The translations under genes were made by a program, and so were the position numbers. Shown here piece after piece: positions 34,945 to 43,934 of a stretch of DNA of 64,000 nucleotides. The notes under the pieces were generated by a model. The model was not told the DNA's origin. It did not search any database and worked only from the letters and a program-made list of their open reading frames with translations. The first letter of the stretch is position 1. Every line of letters begins with the position of its first letter. Source of the DNA: Riemerella columbina (GTDB lineage Bacteria > Bacteroidota > Bacteroidia > Flavobacteriales > Weeksellaceae); assembly GCF_030517065.1 (NCBI RefSeq), contig NZ_CP103950.1:930001-994000 (forward strand), in the 5' to 3' direction.

Positions 34945-35637
34945 ATGATAAAAATAGAAAATCTCCACAAATCTTATGATATAGGGCAGAGTAAAATCCA
35001 TGTACTCAAGGGCATCAACCTCAGCATTTCTGAGGGCGAGTTTGTGTCTATTATGGGGAGCTCTGGCTCTGGAAAATCCACCTTGCTGAATATCATCGGT
35101 ATTTTAGATGAAAAAGACAGCGGCATTTATGAATTAGATGGTTTTCCCATAGAGCATCTCACAGAAACGAAAGCCGCAGAATACAGAAGCCGTTTTTTAG
35201 GGTTTGTGTTTCAGTCGTTTAATTTGATAGGCTACAAAACGGCATTAGAAAATGTGGCGCTGCCGCTTTATTATCAAGATGTGCCACGCAAAGAGCGGAA
35301 GGAAAAAGCCTTAGAATATTTAGAAAAAGTAGGCTTGGCACAGTGGGCAAACCATTATCCTAATGAGCTTTCGGGAGGACAAAAACAGCGGGTAGCGATT
35401 GCCAGAGCGCTCATCACCAATCCGAAAGTGATCCTCGCTGATGAGCCAACAGGGGCTTTGGATAGTAAAACCACACACGATATTATGAAGCTTTTGCAAG
35501 ACATCAATAACGAGGGAAAAACCATCATTGTCGTCACCCATGAAAACGATGTCGCCGCCCAAACCAAAAGAAATGTGGTTTTAAAAGATGGTATTATAGA
35601 AACCGATGAGTTCATTACCCAAGAAATTCTTTATTAA
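34945..35637 (+). CDS. MacB/LolD-type ABC transporter ATP-binding protein
   Basis: 230 residues. Walker [12 protein letters not shown] (residues ~38-48), signature [15 protein letters not shown], Walker [13 protein letters not shown] and the His switch VVTHEND mark it as an active ABC ATPase of the MacB/LolD/FtsE class, which powers mechanotransmission by FtsX-like permeases. It is the first of five genes in one direction: two permeases, an adaptor and a TolC-family channel follow with gaps of 11-57 bases. The set probably exports a lipid, peptide or small molecule across both membranes. Confidence 0.95.
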   Translation: MIKIENLHKSYDIGQSKIHVLKGINLSISEGEFVSIMGSSGSGKSTLLNIIGILDEKDSGIYELDGFPIEHLTETKAAEYRSRFLGFVFQSFNLIGYKTALENVALPLYYQDVPRKERKEKALEYLEKVGLAQWANHYPNELSGGQKQRVAIARALITNPKVILADEPTGALDSKTTHDIMKLLQDINNEGKTIIVVTHENDVAAQTKRNVVLKDGIIETDEFITQEILY

Positions 35638-35676
35638 ACCTAAGGCTTGCATTATTGAATTTAAAAAAATCCGCTT

Positions 35677-36906
35677 ATGTTTGAAATAGACCGCTGGCAA
35701 GAAATTTTTAGTTCTATCCGTAATAATATGTTGCGGACGGTGTTGTCTGGCTTTACGGTGGCTTTGGGCTTGTTTATTTTCATCGTGCTTTTTGGGATAG
35801 GCACAGGGCTGCAGAATGCTTTTAGCGAAAATTTTACAGGAGATGCCCAAAATCTGATTTCCATTTTTACCAATAAAACCTCTGTGGCATATGCAGGCTT
35901 GCAGTCGGATAGAGAGATTGTGCTGAAGAATCAAGATTATCAGGACCTCATCAGCCAAGAGCCCGAAAATATAGAATATTCTACCCCCAATTACGATGCT
36001 AATTTTTTAGTAAAATACGGCAAAGAAAGCGGTAACTATTCCATATCTGGCAGCCAATCTGACCAAGAAAAAATAGAAAATAGGCATATTTTAGAGGGGC
36101 GTTATATTAGCCCTGCCGATGTTTCTAACCACCAATATGTAGCTGTTATTGGGCGTATGGTACAGCGGGATTTGATTAGAAATGGCAACCCTATCGGCAA
36201 GGATCTCAACATCAATGGAACGATGTTTAAAGTGATAGGCGTATTCTCTGATGATGGCGGCGATTTTGAGGAAAGGAGCATCACCGTGCCAATTACCACG
36301 CTACAAATGATGAAAAAAAATGCCGATACGCTGAATAACATTACACTGACTTACAACCCAGCATTGTCGCCAGCGGAAGCCTTGGAATATAGCGATAGGA
36401 TAGAAAAATCCCTCAAGAGCAAGCACCAAGTGTCGCCGGATGATGATAATGCCATCATCGTGAGGAATAGGGCTAAAAATTTAGAGGACACCTTTTTGTT
36501 TATGCTCACCCTGACTTTTATTGTGGGTTTTATTGGCTTGGGGACGCTCTTGGCGGGCATCATTGGCATCAGTAATATTATGGTTTATATCGTGAAGGAA
36601 AGAACGCAGGAAATCGGCATCAGAAAAGCGATAGGCGCCAAACCGAAGAGCATTGTGGCATTGATATTACAGGAGAGCGTTTTCATCACGGTAATCTCTG
36701 GGGTGGTAGGCGTGGCTTTCGGTTGGCTGACTTTAAAATTGCTGAACAATAGCTTAGAAAAATACTTTATCAAAGACCCTCATATTAGTTTTGGGTTGGT
36801 GGTGGCAGCCTTTTTCTGCCTTGTGTTGTCGGGGTTTTTGGCAGGCTTTGTTCCAGCATATAGAGCCAGTAAGATAAAACCGATAGAAGCCCTAAGAACA
36901 GAATAA
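35677..36906 (+). CDS. MacB-type ABC transporter permease (first of two)
   Basis: 409 residues. N-terminal cytoplasmic/transmembrane start (LRTVLSGFTVALGLFIFIVL, helix at ~22-41), a periplasmic MacB_PCD domain (~45-275) and three C-terminal FtsX helices with the coupling sequence RTQEIGIRKAIGAKPKSIV. One nucleotide-free half transporter that would pair with the second permease (36918-38186) rather than form a homodimer. Ends in the family's IKPIEALRTE. It lies 39 bases after the ATPase. Confidence 0.92.
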   Translation: MFEIDRWQEIFSSIRNNMLRTVLSGFTVALGLFIFIVLFGIGTGLQNAFSENFTGDAQNLISIFTNKTSVAYAGLQSDREIVLKNQDYQDLISQEPENIEYSTPNYDANFLVKYGKESGNYSISGSQSDQEKIENRHILEGRYISPADVSNHQYVAVIGRMVQRDLIRNGNPIGKDLNINGTMFKVIGVFSDDGGDFEERSITVPITTLQMMKKNADTLNNITLTYNPALSPAEALEYSDRIEKSLKSKHQVSPDDDNAIIVRNRAKNLEDTFLFMLTLTFIVGFIGLGTLLAGIIGISNIMVYIVKERTQEIGIRKAIGAKPKSIVALILQESVFITVISGVVGVAFGWLTLKLLNNSLEKYFIKDPHISFGLVVAAFFCLVLSGFLAGFVPAYRASKIKPIEALRTE

Positions 36907-36917
36907 ATAGCGTATCT

Positions 36918-38186
36918 ATGAAGATTATTTTTAAATATGATACTTGGCAAGAAATTTATTACTCCCTACAGAATAATAAACTGCGGACCTTCCTCACGAT
37001 GATTGGTGTGGCGTGGGGGATGTTCCTCTATGTGGCTCTTTTGGGCGCAGCTAAGGGGATGGAAAACGGCTTCAATAAACTGTTTTCTGGCTTTGCGACC
37101 AATAGCATATTTATGTGGGCGCAGAACACCAATATCCCGTATGCTGGCTTCCCCAAAGGACGGAAAATGGAAATTCATGTAGATGATATAGACTATCTTA
37201 AAAACAAGATAAAAGAGATAGATTACATCTCTCCACAGGCTTCCAGAGGGAATTTTGGTAGTGCGGGCGTGGCGATGCACAGGAACGAGAAAAAAGAAAC
37301 TTATAGACTGGTGGGCGATTACGCCATCGGTAATAAAATTTCCGAAAAAAAGCTCATCTTTGGGCGCTATCTCAATGATGCCGATGTTTCGGAGCGAAAA
37401 AATGTAGCCGTGATAGGGGAGGAGGTGTATCATCACTTTTTCAATCATAAACAAAATGAAAATCCCATTGGACAGTCTATTAGCATTAAGGGCACTTATT
37501 TTAATATCATTGGGGTTTTTAGAGCCAAAGGTATGGGAGTGATGGAAAACGATGAAACGGTCTATATTCCGCTTTCTACCTTTTTACAATTGTTTAACGA
37601 GGGAGACAAAGTGGGCGTTTTGTCCATTGTAGGAAAGCCTAATGCCGACCTCAATGTCATAGAAGAAAGAGCTAAAGATATCCTCAAAAAGAAATACCAA
37701 GCATCGCCAGAAGATTCTAACGCATTTGGAAGTTTTAACTTAGGAAAAGAGTTCGCGAAACTGACGGGCTTCCTCACAGGGATGCAGTTTCTCACCATTA
37801 TTGTGGGCGTACTTACAATTTTGGCAGGCGTTATCGCTATTTCTAATATTTTGCTCATCACCGTAAAAGAGAGGACTAAGGAAATCGGTATCAGGAGGGC
37901 GTTAGGCGCCAAACCCGCCGAGGTCAGAAATCAGATTTTATTAGAAAGCGTGGTGATAACCCTCAGCTCGGGGCTGATTGGTTTTGTGATGGGGATGCTC
38001 TTGCTGATGCTTTTGGATACGATGACCCAAGGACAGTCCAGTTTTCCGTTCTATAACCCAACGGTGGATTATCTCAATGTATTTTCAGCGATGGCGGTGA
38101 TGCTCACTTTGGGACTGATGATTGGCATTATCCCAGCACAAAGAGCGATTAAAATAAGACCCATAGAGGCGCTTCGCTCGGAATAA
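36918..38186 (+). CDS. MacB-type ABC transporter permease (second of two)
   Basis: 422 residues, same layout as the preceding permease: first helix near residues 22-43 (LRTFLTMIGVAWGMFLYVAL), periplasmic MacB_PCD domain, three C-terminal helices with RTKEIGIRRALGAKPAEV and the closing IKIRPIEALRSE. The two permeases share this framework but differ clearly along their length, so they are old paralogues forming a heterodimer. It begins 11 bases after the first permease stop. Confidence 0.92.
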   Translation: MKIIFKYDTWQEIYYSLQNNKLRTFLTMIGVAWGMFLYVALLGAAKGMENGFNKLFSGFATNSIFMWAQNTNIPYAGFPKGRKMEIHVDDIDYLKNKIKEIDYISPQASRGNFGSAGVAMHRNEKKETYRLVGDYAIGNKISEKKLIFGRYLNDADVSERKNVAVIGEEVYHHFFNHKQNENPIGQSISIKGTYFNIIGVFRAKGMGVMENDETVYIPLSTFLQLFNEGDKVGVLSIVGKPNADLNVIEERAKDILKKKYQASPEDSNAFGSFNLGKEFAKLTGFLTGMQFLTIIVGVLTILAGVIAISNILLITVKERTKEIGIRRALGAKPAEVRNQILLESVVITLSSGLIGFVMGMLLLMLLDTMTQGQSSFPFYNPTVDYLNVFSAMAVMLTLGLMIGIIPAQRAIKIRPIEALRSE

Positions 38187-38230
38187 ATAAAGATGAAAAC
38201 GATAATAAAATTTAAAAAATACCAAAAACT

Positions 38231-39427
38231 ATGAATAAAAAATCTAAATTTAAAAAAGCATTATATATTGTGCTGGCTCTTGTGGGCATTGCTATTGTTG
38301 GCGCTGTTTTAAAGTATTTTATCAGTTCTAATGCACAGGATAAAGAAGAATTTTTAACCAAAAAACCAATCGTCCAAAATTTGGAAGACAAGGTGATGGC
38401 GACAGGGAAAATAGTGCCAAGAGAAGAGATTGAAATTAAGCCCAATATGCCAGGCATCATAGAGCGGGTTTTGGTCAAAGAAGGCGACATTGTTTCCGTG
38501 GGGCAGCTGATTGCCACGCTAAGGATTGTCCCTAATGTGCAGAATGTAAACGCAGCCCAACAGGAGGTTAATAACGCCAATTTGCAAATCAGCAATGCTA
38601 ATCTGAACCTGAGCAATCAGAAAAAACAGTTTGAAATGCAACAAAATCTGTACAACCAAGGGGTGGTTTCTAAGCAAGAATTCCTAACGGCACAGCAGCA
38701 ATTGCAGTCGGCGCAGATACAACTTAAAAATGCTCAGCAACAGCTTTCTACCGCGCAAAAGAGTTTACAAATTGCAAGAACAGGCGTTACGCCAGAGCTC
38801 CAGAGCCTCGCCACAACGCAAATCCGCTCTAAGGCGGCAGGAACGGTTTTAGAAGTACCTGTAAAAGCTGGTACGCAAGTGATAGAAGCCAATTCCTTCA
38901 ACGCAGGAACCACCATAGCCTCCATCGCCAACCTTAATTCTCTTATTTTTGAAGGCAGCATTGATGAGGCACAAGCTGGAAAACTCAAAGAAGGAATGGA
39001 GATGAACATCATCATTGGGGCTTTACAAAATAAAAAATTCCCAGGCAGACTCACGATGATTGCTCCGAAAGGCAAAGAGGAGGGCGGTACCATAAAATTC
39101 CCTGTGGAAGGCGATGTTTTTAACCCTAATAATGAGTATATCAGAGCTGGATTTTCTGCCAACGGCGAGGTGGTGCTGAACACTCATAAAAACGCTTTGC
39201 TTTTAGATGAAAGTTTGGTGCAGTATGAAAATAAAGATGGTAAAGACATTCCTTTTGTGGAGGTCAAGCAACCGAATGGCAAGTATAAAAAAGTCTATGT
39301 AAAATTAGGCGGCAGTGATGGGGTGAATGTGCAAGTTCTCTCAGGATTGACCAAAGATTCTGAGGTAAAAGTCTGGAATCCAAGCGAGAAAGATAAGGAA
39401 GAATTGAAAGAGAAAAATAAATCTTAA
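38231..39427 (+). CDS. MacA/HlyD-type periplasmic adaptor
   Basis: 398 residues. An N-terminal membrane anchor (residues ~9-29) is followed by the lipoyl half-motif EEIEIKPNMPGIIERVLVKE, a long alpha-hairpin rich in Gln, Asn and Ala (residues ~100-175, made of heptads such as QQLQSAQIQLKNAQQQLS), then the second lipoyl half and beta-barrel domain (STIDEAQAGKLKEGMEM-like; FPGRLTMIAPKGKEEGG). It links the MacB-type permeases to the TolC-family channel encoded next. The C-terminal tail is highly charged. Confidence 0.92.
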   Translation: MNKKSKFKKALYIVLALVGIAIVGAVLKYFISSNAQDKEEFLTKKPIVQNLEDKVMATGKIVPREEIEIKPNMPGIIERVLVKEGDIVSVGQLIATLRIVPNVQNVNAAQQEVNNANLQISNANLNLSNQKKQFEMQQNLYNQGVVSKQEFLTAQQQLQSAQIQLKNAQQQLSTAQKSLQIARTGVTPELQSLATTQIRSKAAGTVLEVPVKAGTQVIEANSFNAGTTIASIANLNSLIFEGSIDEAQAGKLKEGMEMNIIIGALQNKKFPGRLTMIAPKGKEEGGTIKFPVEGDVFNPNNEYIRAGFSANGEVVLNTHKNALLLDESLVQYENKDGKDIPFVEVKQPNGKYKKVYVKLGGSDGVNVQVLSGLTKDSEVKVWNPSEKDKEELKEKNKS

Positions 39428-39484
39428 TATAGATTTTATACAAAAAGCAATGAAGTTGCCCATCATCATCAATATTATTTAAAA

Positions 39485-40840
39485 ATGAAAAAAAACTTAA
39501 CCCTATTATTCGCATCGGCTTTTATTTTAGGTTTTTCACAGAAAAAATGGAGCCTGCAAGAATGCATAGACCATGCGAATCAAAATAATTTACAAGTCAT
39601 TGCCAATCAGTATAATAAGAAATTGCAAGAGTACAATTGGCAAGCGGCTAAAAATGAACACCTCCCTTCGGTGAGCGCTAATATGGGCAATACGCTCAAT
39701 TTTGGGCAAACCCAAGGGTTCCAAGGCAGCATTGGGCGAAATGATAATTTTAATAACAGCGCCAGTGTTGCCGCCAATGTAGTGCTCTATAACGGCGGTC
39801 GTTTGAGCAAAATGGTTAGAAAAAGCCAATATGATGTGGAGGCTTCTATCTATGATTTAGAAACGGTGAAGAATAATATTTCGCTTCAAATCTTGCAGCA
39901 ATACCTCTCGGTGCTGTTGAGTAAAGAGGTGCTGAAAATCAACCAAAGTGCATTAGAAAACGCCCAAAAGCTCTACGAAAGAGCCAAAATTACCACCGAA
40001 GTAGGCACCACCGCACAAACCGTTTTAGCCGAAGCAGAAGCCGCTTTAGCCCGAGAAAAACAAAATTATAAAAACGCAGAAATCAACATCAAAAGAAACC
40101 TTTTTGCGCTGGCACAAACGCTACAATTGAAAGATTATCAAAATTTTGATGTAGAAATGATTTTATTGCAAGACCAAATACAATCCAATGAAACGCCTCA
40201 AATAGAAAGCATTGTGGCACGCAGTTACGCTCAGCAACCTCAGATTAAAGCCTATGAAAACAGGTTAAAAGCCGCCGAAGCCCAAACGGAAGTCGCCAAA
40301 ACGGCATTTTTGCCCTCCGTGACTGCCAGCGCAAGTTTGAGTTCTTTCTATTTTAACTCGTTGGCAACGGATGTTACAGGGGTAGATGCCTCGGGAAATT
40401 CCATCAACGAAAAGGGCTTTTTTGAGCAATACAAAACGAATTTTTCCCAACAGTTGGGCGTTTCGGTCAATATTCCTATTTTCAATAAAGGCAATACAAA
40501 ACTCCAAGTGGAGCAAGCCAAAGTCAATGAGGAGGTGGCGAAAAATAACCTCGCTATACAGAAACAGGAGCTTCTCCAGAATATCCAAAAAGCCATTTTT
40601 GATTTAGAAGCCAATTACGAAAACCATTTGTCGGCATTGGAGGCGGAGAAGAGCTCAAAGTTAGCCTTAGATTTCGCAGAGAAAAGCTACGCTGCAGGGC
40701 GTGCCACCATTTATGACCTCAATACTGCCAGAAACAATTACGCCACGGCACAAGGCACCACTGCCCAAACCAAGTACAACTTTATTTTCAGCCTCAAAAT
40801 GTTAGACTTCTATAAAGATGGAAAAATAGAAGCGTTTTAA
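39485..40840 (+). CDS. TolC family outer-membrane channel
   Basis: 451 residues with a signal peptide (1-18) and two repeats of the outer-membrane efflux domain (residues ~20-210 and ~235-440), each with long coiled-coil helices (LEAEKSSKLALDFAEKSYAAG) and short barrel strands (SVSANMGNTLNFGQTQG; SVTASASLSSFYFN). It is the exit duct of the tripartite exporter and the last gene of that operon; a weak AT-rich hairpin with T run lies at 40880-40899. Confidence 0.93.
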   Translation: MKKNLTLLFASAFILGFSQKKWSLQECIDHANQNNLQVIANQYNKKLQEYNWQAAKNEHLPSVSANMGNTLNFGQTQGFQGSIGRNDNFNNSASVAANVVLYNGGRLSKMVRKSQYDVEASIYDLETVKNNISLQILQQYLSVLLSKEVLKINQSALENAQKLYERAKITTEVGTTAQTVLAEAEAALAREKQNYKNAEINIKRNLFALAQTLQLKDYQNFDVEMILLQDQIQSNETPQIESIVARSYAQQPQIKAYENRLKAAEAQTEVAKTAFLPSVTASASLSSFYFNSLATDVTGVDASGNSINEKGFFEQYKTNFSQQLGVSVNIPIFNKGNTKLQVEQAKVNEEVAKNNLAIQKQELLQNIQKAIFDLEANYENHLSALEAEKSSKLALDFAEKSYAAGRATIYDLNTARNNYATAQGTTAQTKYNFIFSLKMLDFYKDGKIEAF

Positions 40841-40920
40841 TGGTGGCATTATAGGATAAGCAGAGTTTTTACAGAAGATGATAAAACCTTTATCTTTTTC
40901 AAATATGATTAAAATTTCCT

Positions 40921-40928
40921 TACATTTG
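40921..40928 (+). promoter_or_regulatory. Probable -7 element for the GldA-like gene
   Basis: TACATTTG, 21 bases before the ATG at 40950; no clear -33. Confidence 0.5.
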
Positions 40929-40949
40929 TAGTTTCTTAGTAGAACGCTT

Positions 40950-41648
40950 ATGGCATTAGATATCATCAATTTAACCAAGAGATATGGCGAGCAAGTGGCT
41001 CTTAATCAGATCAATATCCATATTGAGAAGAATGAAATTATAGGGCTCTTAGGTCCCAATGGCGCAGGAAAATCCACTTTGATGAAAACCATAGCTGGCG
41101 TGTTGGATATTGAATCTGGCGAAGTCATTTTAAACGGAAAATCGCTTCATTCGGATGAGATTTGGTCAAAGCGACACATTGGATTTTTGCCAGAAAACAA
41201 TCCATTATATATGGAGATGTATGTTAAGGAGTATCTCGGTTTTGTAGCAGATTTACATCATATTTCTCATAAAGAAGTAGAGCGTGTTATTGATTTGGTG
41301 GGAATTACACCTGAAAAATCAAAAAAAATACACCAACTATCCAAGGGATATAAACAGCGGGTGGGTATTGCTCAAGCCATCATTCATCAACCAGAATTAC
41401 TGATTTTAGATGAACCCACCAACGGTTTGGACCCCAACCAAATTTTAGAAATTAGAAACCTCATTAAAACCATTGGAGAGAACAAAACGGTGTTGCTTTC
41501 TACCCACATTATGCAGGAGGTGGAGGCGCTTTGCACGCGTGTTATTTTGATCCATCAAGGGCGAATTTTGCAAGACGCACCGATTGAAGATTTTAAAAAT
41601 AAATTCCAAAGTTTGGAGGAGGCATTTTCAGCGTATACGATGGCGTAG
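40950..41648 (+). CDS. GldA-like ABC transporter ATP-binding protein
   Basis: 232 residues. Walker A GPNGAGKSTLM (residues ~36-46), signature LSKGYKQRVGIAQAI, Walker B LLILDEPTNGLD and switch His in LLSTHIMQEVEAL. The stretch IGFLPENNPLYMEMYVKEYL closely follows the pattern of GldA, the ATPase of the gliding-motility GldAFG transporter, which is often encoded apart from gldFG as here. GldA is commonly near 300 residues; this protein stops shortly after the ATPase domain (EEAFSAYTMA), so the C-terminal extension is missing. It may be a GldA relative with a different partner. Convergent with the GNAT gene. Confidence 0.75.
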   Translation: MALDIINLTKRYGEQVALNQINIHIEKNEIIGLLGPNGAGKSTLMKTIAGVLDIESGEVILNGKSLHSDEIWSKRHIGFLPENNPLYMEMYVKEYLGFVADLHHISHKEVERVIDLVGITPEKSKKIHQLSKGYKQRVGIAQAIIHQPELLILDEPTNGLDPNQILEIRNLIKTIGENKTVLLSTHIMQEVEALCTRVILIHQGRILQDAPIEDFKNKFQSLEEAFSAYTMA

Positions 41649-41658
41649 CGTTACAAAA

Positions 41659-42153
41659 TTAAAACCGATATTCCATCAGAAAATCATCCATTACAAAGCC
41701 ATTGCCGATGTCAAAAATCCCCTCGTCATAGATGCTAAAGCCTTGTTTTTCATAAAAGTAGCGCGCCGAATTCTCTTTATTAACATAGAGGATAATGCGT
41801 TGGTTATGTTGTTGTTGAGCCTCGGATTTTAAGAAATCAATCGCGAGCTGACCTAATTTTTTGCCTGTGGCTTCTTCCAATAAATAAAGCCGATGTAGCA
41901 TAGTGGTTTGAGGTTGATAGTCCACTTCAAATCCCATAAATCCTAACGATTGATTTTCTTGATTTTGAATGAGATAATAGTGATAATTGGGATTTTCAAA
42001 ATGCTTTAAAAGCTCATCTGTGGCATACATTTTACCGAGCATATAATCTATTTGCGCTTTGGACAAAATCTTGGCATAATGAATACGCCAAGATTGTTCT
42101 GCCAAAGTTTGGATTAACGCAATATCCTGATGATCAACTTTTTTTAGTGGCAT
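41659..42153 (-). CDS. GNAT family N-acetyltransferase
   Basis: 164 residues with the GNAT fold: LGFMGFEVDYQPQTTMLHRL before the acetyl-CoA-binding segment ATGKKLGQLAIDFLKSEAQ and the C-terminal YVNKENSARYFYEKQGF, where Tyr is the usual general acid. The substrate is unknown. Its start codon shares one base with the dapA stop, so the two are translationally coupled on the minus strand; whether the acetyltransferase acts in lysine or cell-wall metabolism is only a guess from this. Confidence 0.88.
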   Translation of the reverse strand: MPLKKVDHQDIALIQTLAEQSWRIHYAKILSKAQIDYMLGKMYATDELLKHFENPNYHYYLIQNQENQSLGFMGFEVDYQPQTTMLHRLYLLEEATGKKLGQLAIDFLKSEAQQQHNQRIILYVNKENSARYFYEKQGFSIYDEGIFDIGNGFVMDDFLMEYRF

Positions 42154-43037
42154 TAAACTGAAAATTTAAGGCTTTGCATTTCGGTTTTTATTTTTTGTTG
42201 GAGTGCTTCGGAAGCCTTTACCAGTGGCAACCTTAGATGGTTTTTAATCAAGCCTTTTTCCGCTAAAACCGCTTTGATGCCTGCAGGATTGCCCTCTGCA
42301 AAAATCAACCTCGTGATTTCTACCAAGGCATTATGAATGTCGTAAGCCTCTTTCACGCGGTGCTCCTTCGCGAGCTTAAGCATTGTGGAGAAGGCTTTGG
42401 GGTAGGCTTGTCCAATCACGGAAATGACGCCATCGCCGCCCGCCAAAGTAACAGGGAGCGTGAACTCATCATCGCCAGACATCAGCGAAAAAGCCTCTGG
42501 TTTTTGTCTTAAAATATCAAAATATTGTAAAATCTGAGGCGAGGCTTCTTTGATCATAAAAAGGTTAGGAAACTCCTTGGCTAAACGGAGTGTGGTCTGC
42601 GCTTCTATATTTTGCCCCGTTCTACTTGGCACATTATAAATGATGATGTTTTTGCCCGTTTCCGCTAAAGTTTTATAATGCTGATAAAGCCCCTCTTGGT
42701 TGGGTTTGTTGTAGTAAGGCGACACGGATAAAATGGCTTCAAAGGCGCTTAAATCCGTGGTTTCTATTTGTTTTTTTACCGCTAAAGTATCGTTGCCGCC
42801 AATCCCTAAAACGAGGGGTAATTGTCCTGCGTTGACTTTTATAATGTGTTGAATAACAGCTTCTTTTTCCTCTTTAGAGAGGGTGGCAGCTTCGGCGGTG
42901 GTGCCTAAAACCACAAAAAAATCGGTGCCGTGGTCTATGTTGTATTGAACCAATTGGGTCAGCCCATCAAAATCTATGGATAAATCTTCGTTAAAAGGCG
43001 TTACCAATGCCACGCCTAAGCCCTGTAATGTTCTCAT
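42153..43037 (-). CDS. dapA: 4-hydroxy-tetrahydrodipicolinate synthase
   Basis: Condenses pyruvate with aspartate semialdehyde, the first step of the lysine/diaminopimelate pathway. 294 residues from the ATG at 43037 (MRTLQGLGVALVTPF), chosen over an in-frame ATG eight codons upstream because this is where family members begin. The TIM-barrel active-site residues are visible: GTTAEAATLSKEEK (Thr pair), YNVPSRTGQNI (catalytic Tyr) and MIKEAS with the Schiff-base Lys. It is coupled to the downstream GNAT gene. Confidence 0.95.
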   Translation of the reverse strand: MRTLQGLGVALVTPFNEDLSIDFDGLTQLVQYNIDHGTDFFVVLGTTAEAATLSKEEKEAVIQHIIKVNAGQLPLVLGIGGNDTLAVKKQIETTDLSAFEAILSVSPYYNKPNQEGLYQHYKTLAETGKNIIIYNVPSRTGQNIEAQTTLRLAKEFPNLFMIKEASPQILQYFDILRQKPEAFSLMSGDDEFTLPVTLAGGDGVISVIGQAYPKAFSTMLKLAKEHRVKEAYDIHNALVEITRLIFAEGNPAGIKAVLAEKGLIKNHLRLPLVKASEALQQKIKTEMQSLKFSV

Positions 43038-43058
43038 AATGTATAAAAATTGATGTTT

Positions 43059-43066
43059 CAAAGATA
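43059..43066 (-). promoter_or_regulatory. Probable -7 element for dapA
   Basis: Minus strand TATCTTTG, 21 bases upstream of the chosen dapA ATG and about where the alternative upstream ATG lies (43061-43059), which argues against that longer start. Confidence 0.55.
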
Positions 43067-43140
43067 AAGGTTTTTCCGTATTTTGAAGGAAAATTTTTAT
43101 GATATTTTTTAGATCTCCAAAAGATAATCTACCTTTTTGC

Positions 43141-43148
43141 TATATTTG
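43141..43148 (+). promoter_or_regulatory. Probable -7 element for the split 5'-nucleotidase operon
   Basis: TATATTTG, 27 bases before the ATG at 43176. An in-frame TTG at 43137 lies at this element and so cannot be the start. Confidence 0.55.
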
Positions 43149-43175
43149 CAAGGAATAAAAACGAGAGAGATTCCT

Positions 43176-43928
43176 ATGAATTTGAGAACATACCCTTGGG
43201 GCTTGGCAATAATGGTGCTGACTTTGGTCGGTTGTAAAACGCCTTTTGCCGTAGCCGATGTGCAGCCTCAGAAAAATCAAAGCATCAATGCTGAAATCCC
43301 TGATGATCAAGCGATGGTGGGCATCATCCAACCGTATAAAACGGAGATGGAGCGCCAGATGAACACCAAAATTTCCCATACCTCGGTGGAGCTGAACAAG
43401 GCTGGCGATAATAGTAATTTAGGCGCTTTGCTGGCAGATTATACCTTTGAAGGGGCTGATGAATGGGCGAAAGTCAACCACCTCCCGCCGATAGATGCTG
43501 CGGTGATTAACATTGGCGGTATCCGCTCCACTATTGGAAAAGGCGATATTTTGCTGAAACATATTTTTGAGGTAATGCCTTTTGAAAACGAGGTGGTTAT
43601 CGTCAAAATGAAGGGGCAAGATATTCATCAGTTGTTTAGTTATTACGCTCATACACAGAAGAATAACCCCGTGTCTCATCTTTTAATAGAAACGGAGCAA
43701 GGGCAAATTTCTAAGGCGCTGATTAACGGTTTGCCTGCGGATGTTCATCGAGAATATTACATCGCCACTTCGGATTATTTGGCTTTGGGCGGGGATAATA
43801 TGAAGTTTTTTAGCCAAGGGCAAATCATCTCTACGGGCATAAAACTCAGAGATTTATTTATAGAAAAATTTAAGCAAAATCCAGAAATCTCCGCACCTAA
43901 TGATGTGAGGTTGATTTTTAAAAAATAA
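43176..43928 (+). CDS. Lipoprotein with 5'-nucleotidase C-terminal (substrate-binding) domain
   Basis: 250 residues. Residues 1-20 are a lipoprotein signal (AIMVLTLVGC with Cys near residue 20). The rest is only the C-terminal domain of UshA-type 5'-nucleotidases, which binds the nucleoside: AAVINIGGIRSTIGKGDI and the closing SDYLALGGDNMKFFS are its hallmark motifs. The metal-binding phosphoesterase domain is encoded as a separate protein six bases downstream (43935-44882). The two probably assemble into one periplasmic nucleotidase, with this part anchoring it to a membrane. Confidence 0.9.
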   Translation: MNLRTYPWGLAIMVLTLVGCKTPFAVADVQPQKNQSINAEIPDDQAMVGIIQPYKTEMERQMNTKISHTSVELNKAGDNSNLGALLADYTFEGADEWAKVNHLPPIDAAVINIGGIRSTIGKGDILLKHIFEVMPFENEVVIVKMKGQDIHQLFSYYAHTQKNNPVSHLLIETEQGQISKALINGLPADVHREYYIATSDYLALGGDNMKFFSQGQIISTGIKLRDLFIEKFKQNPEISAPNDVRLIFKK

Positions 43929-43934
43929 GAAAAA

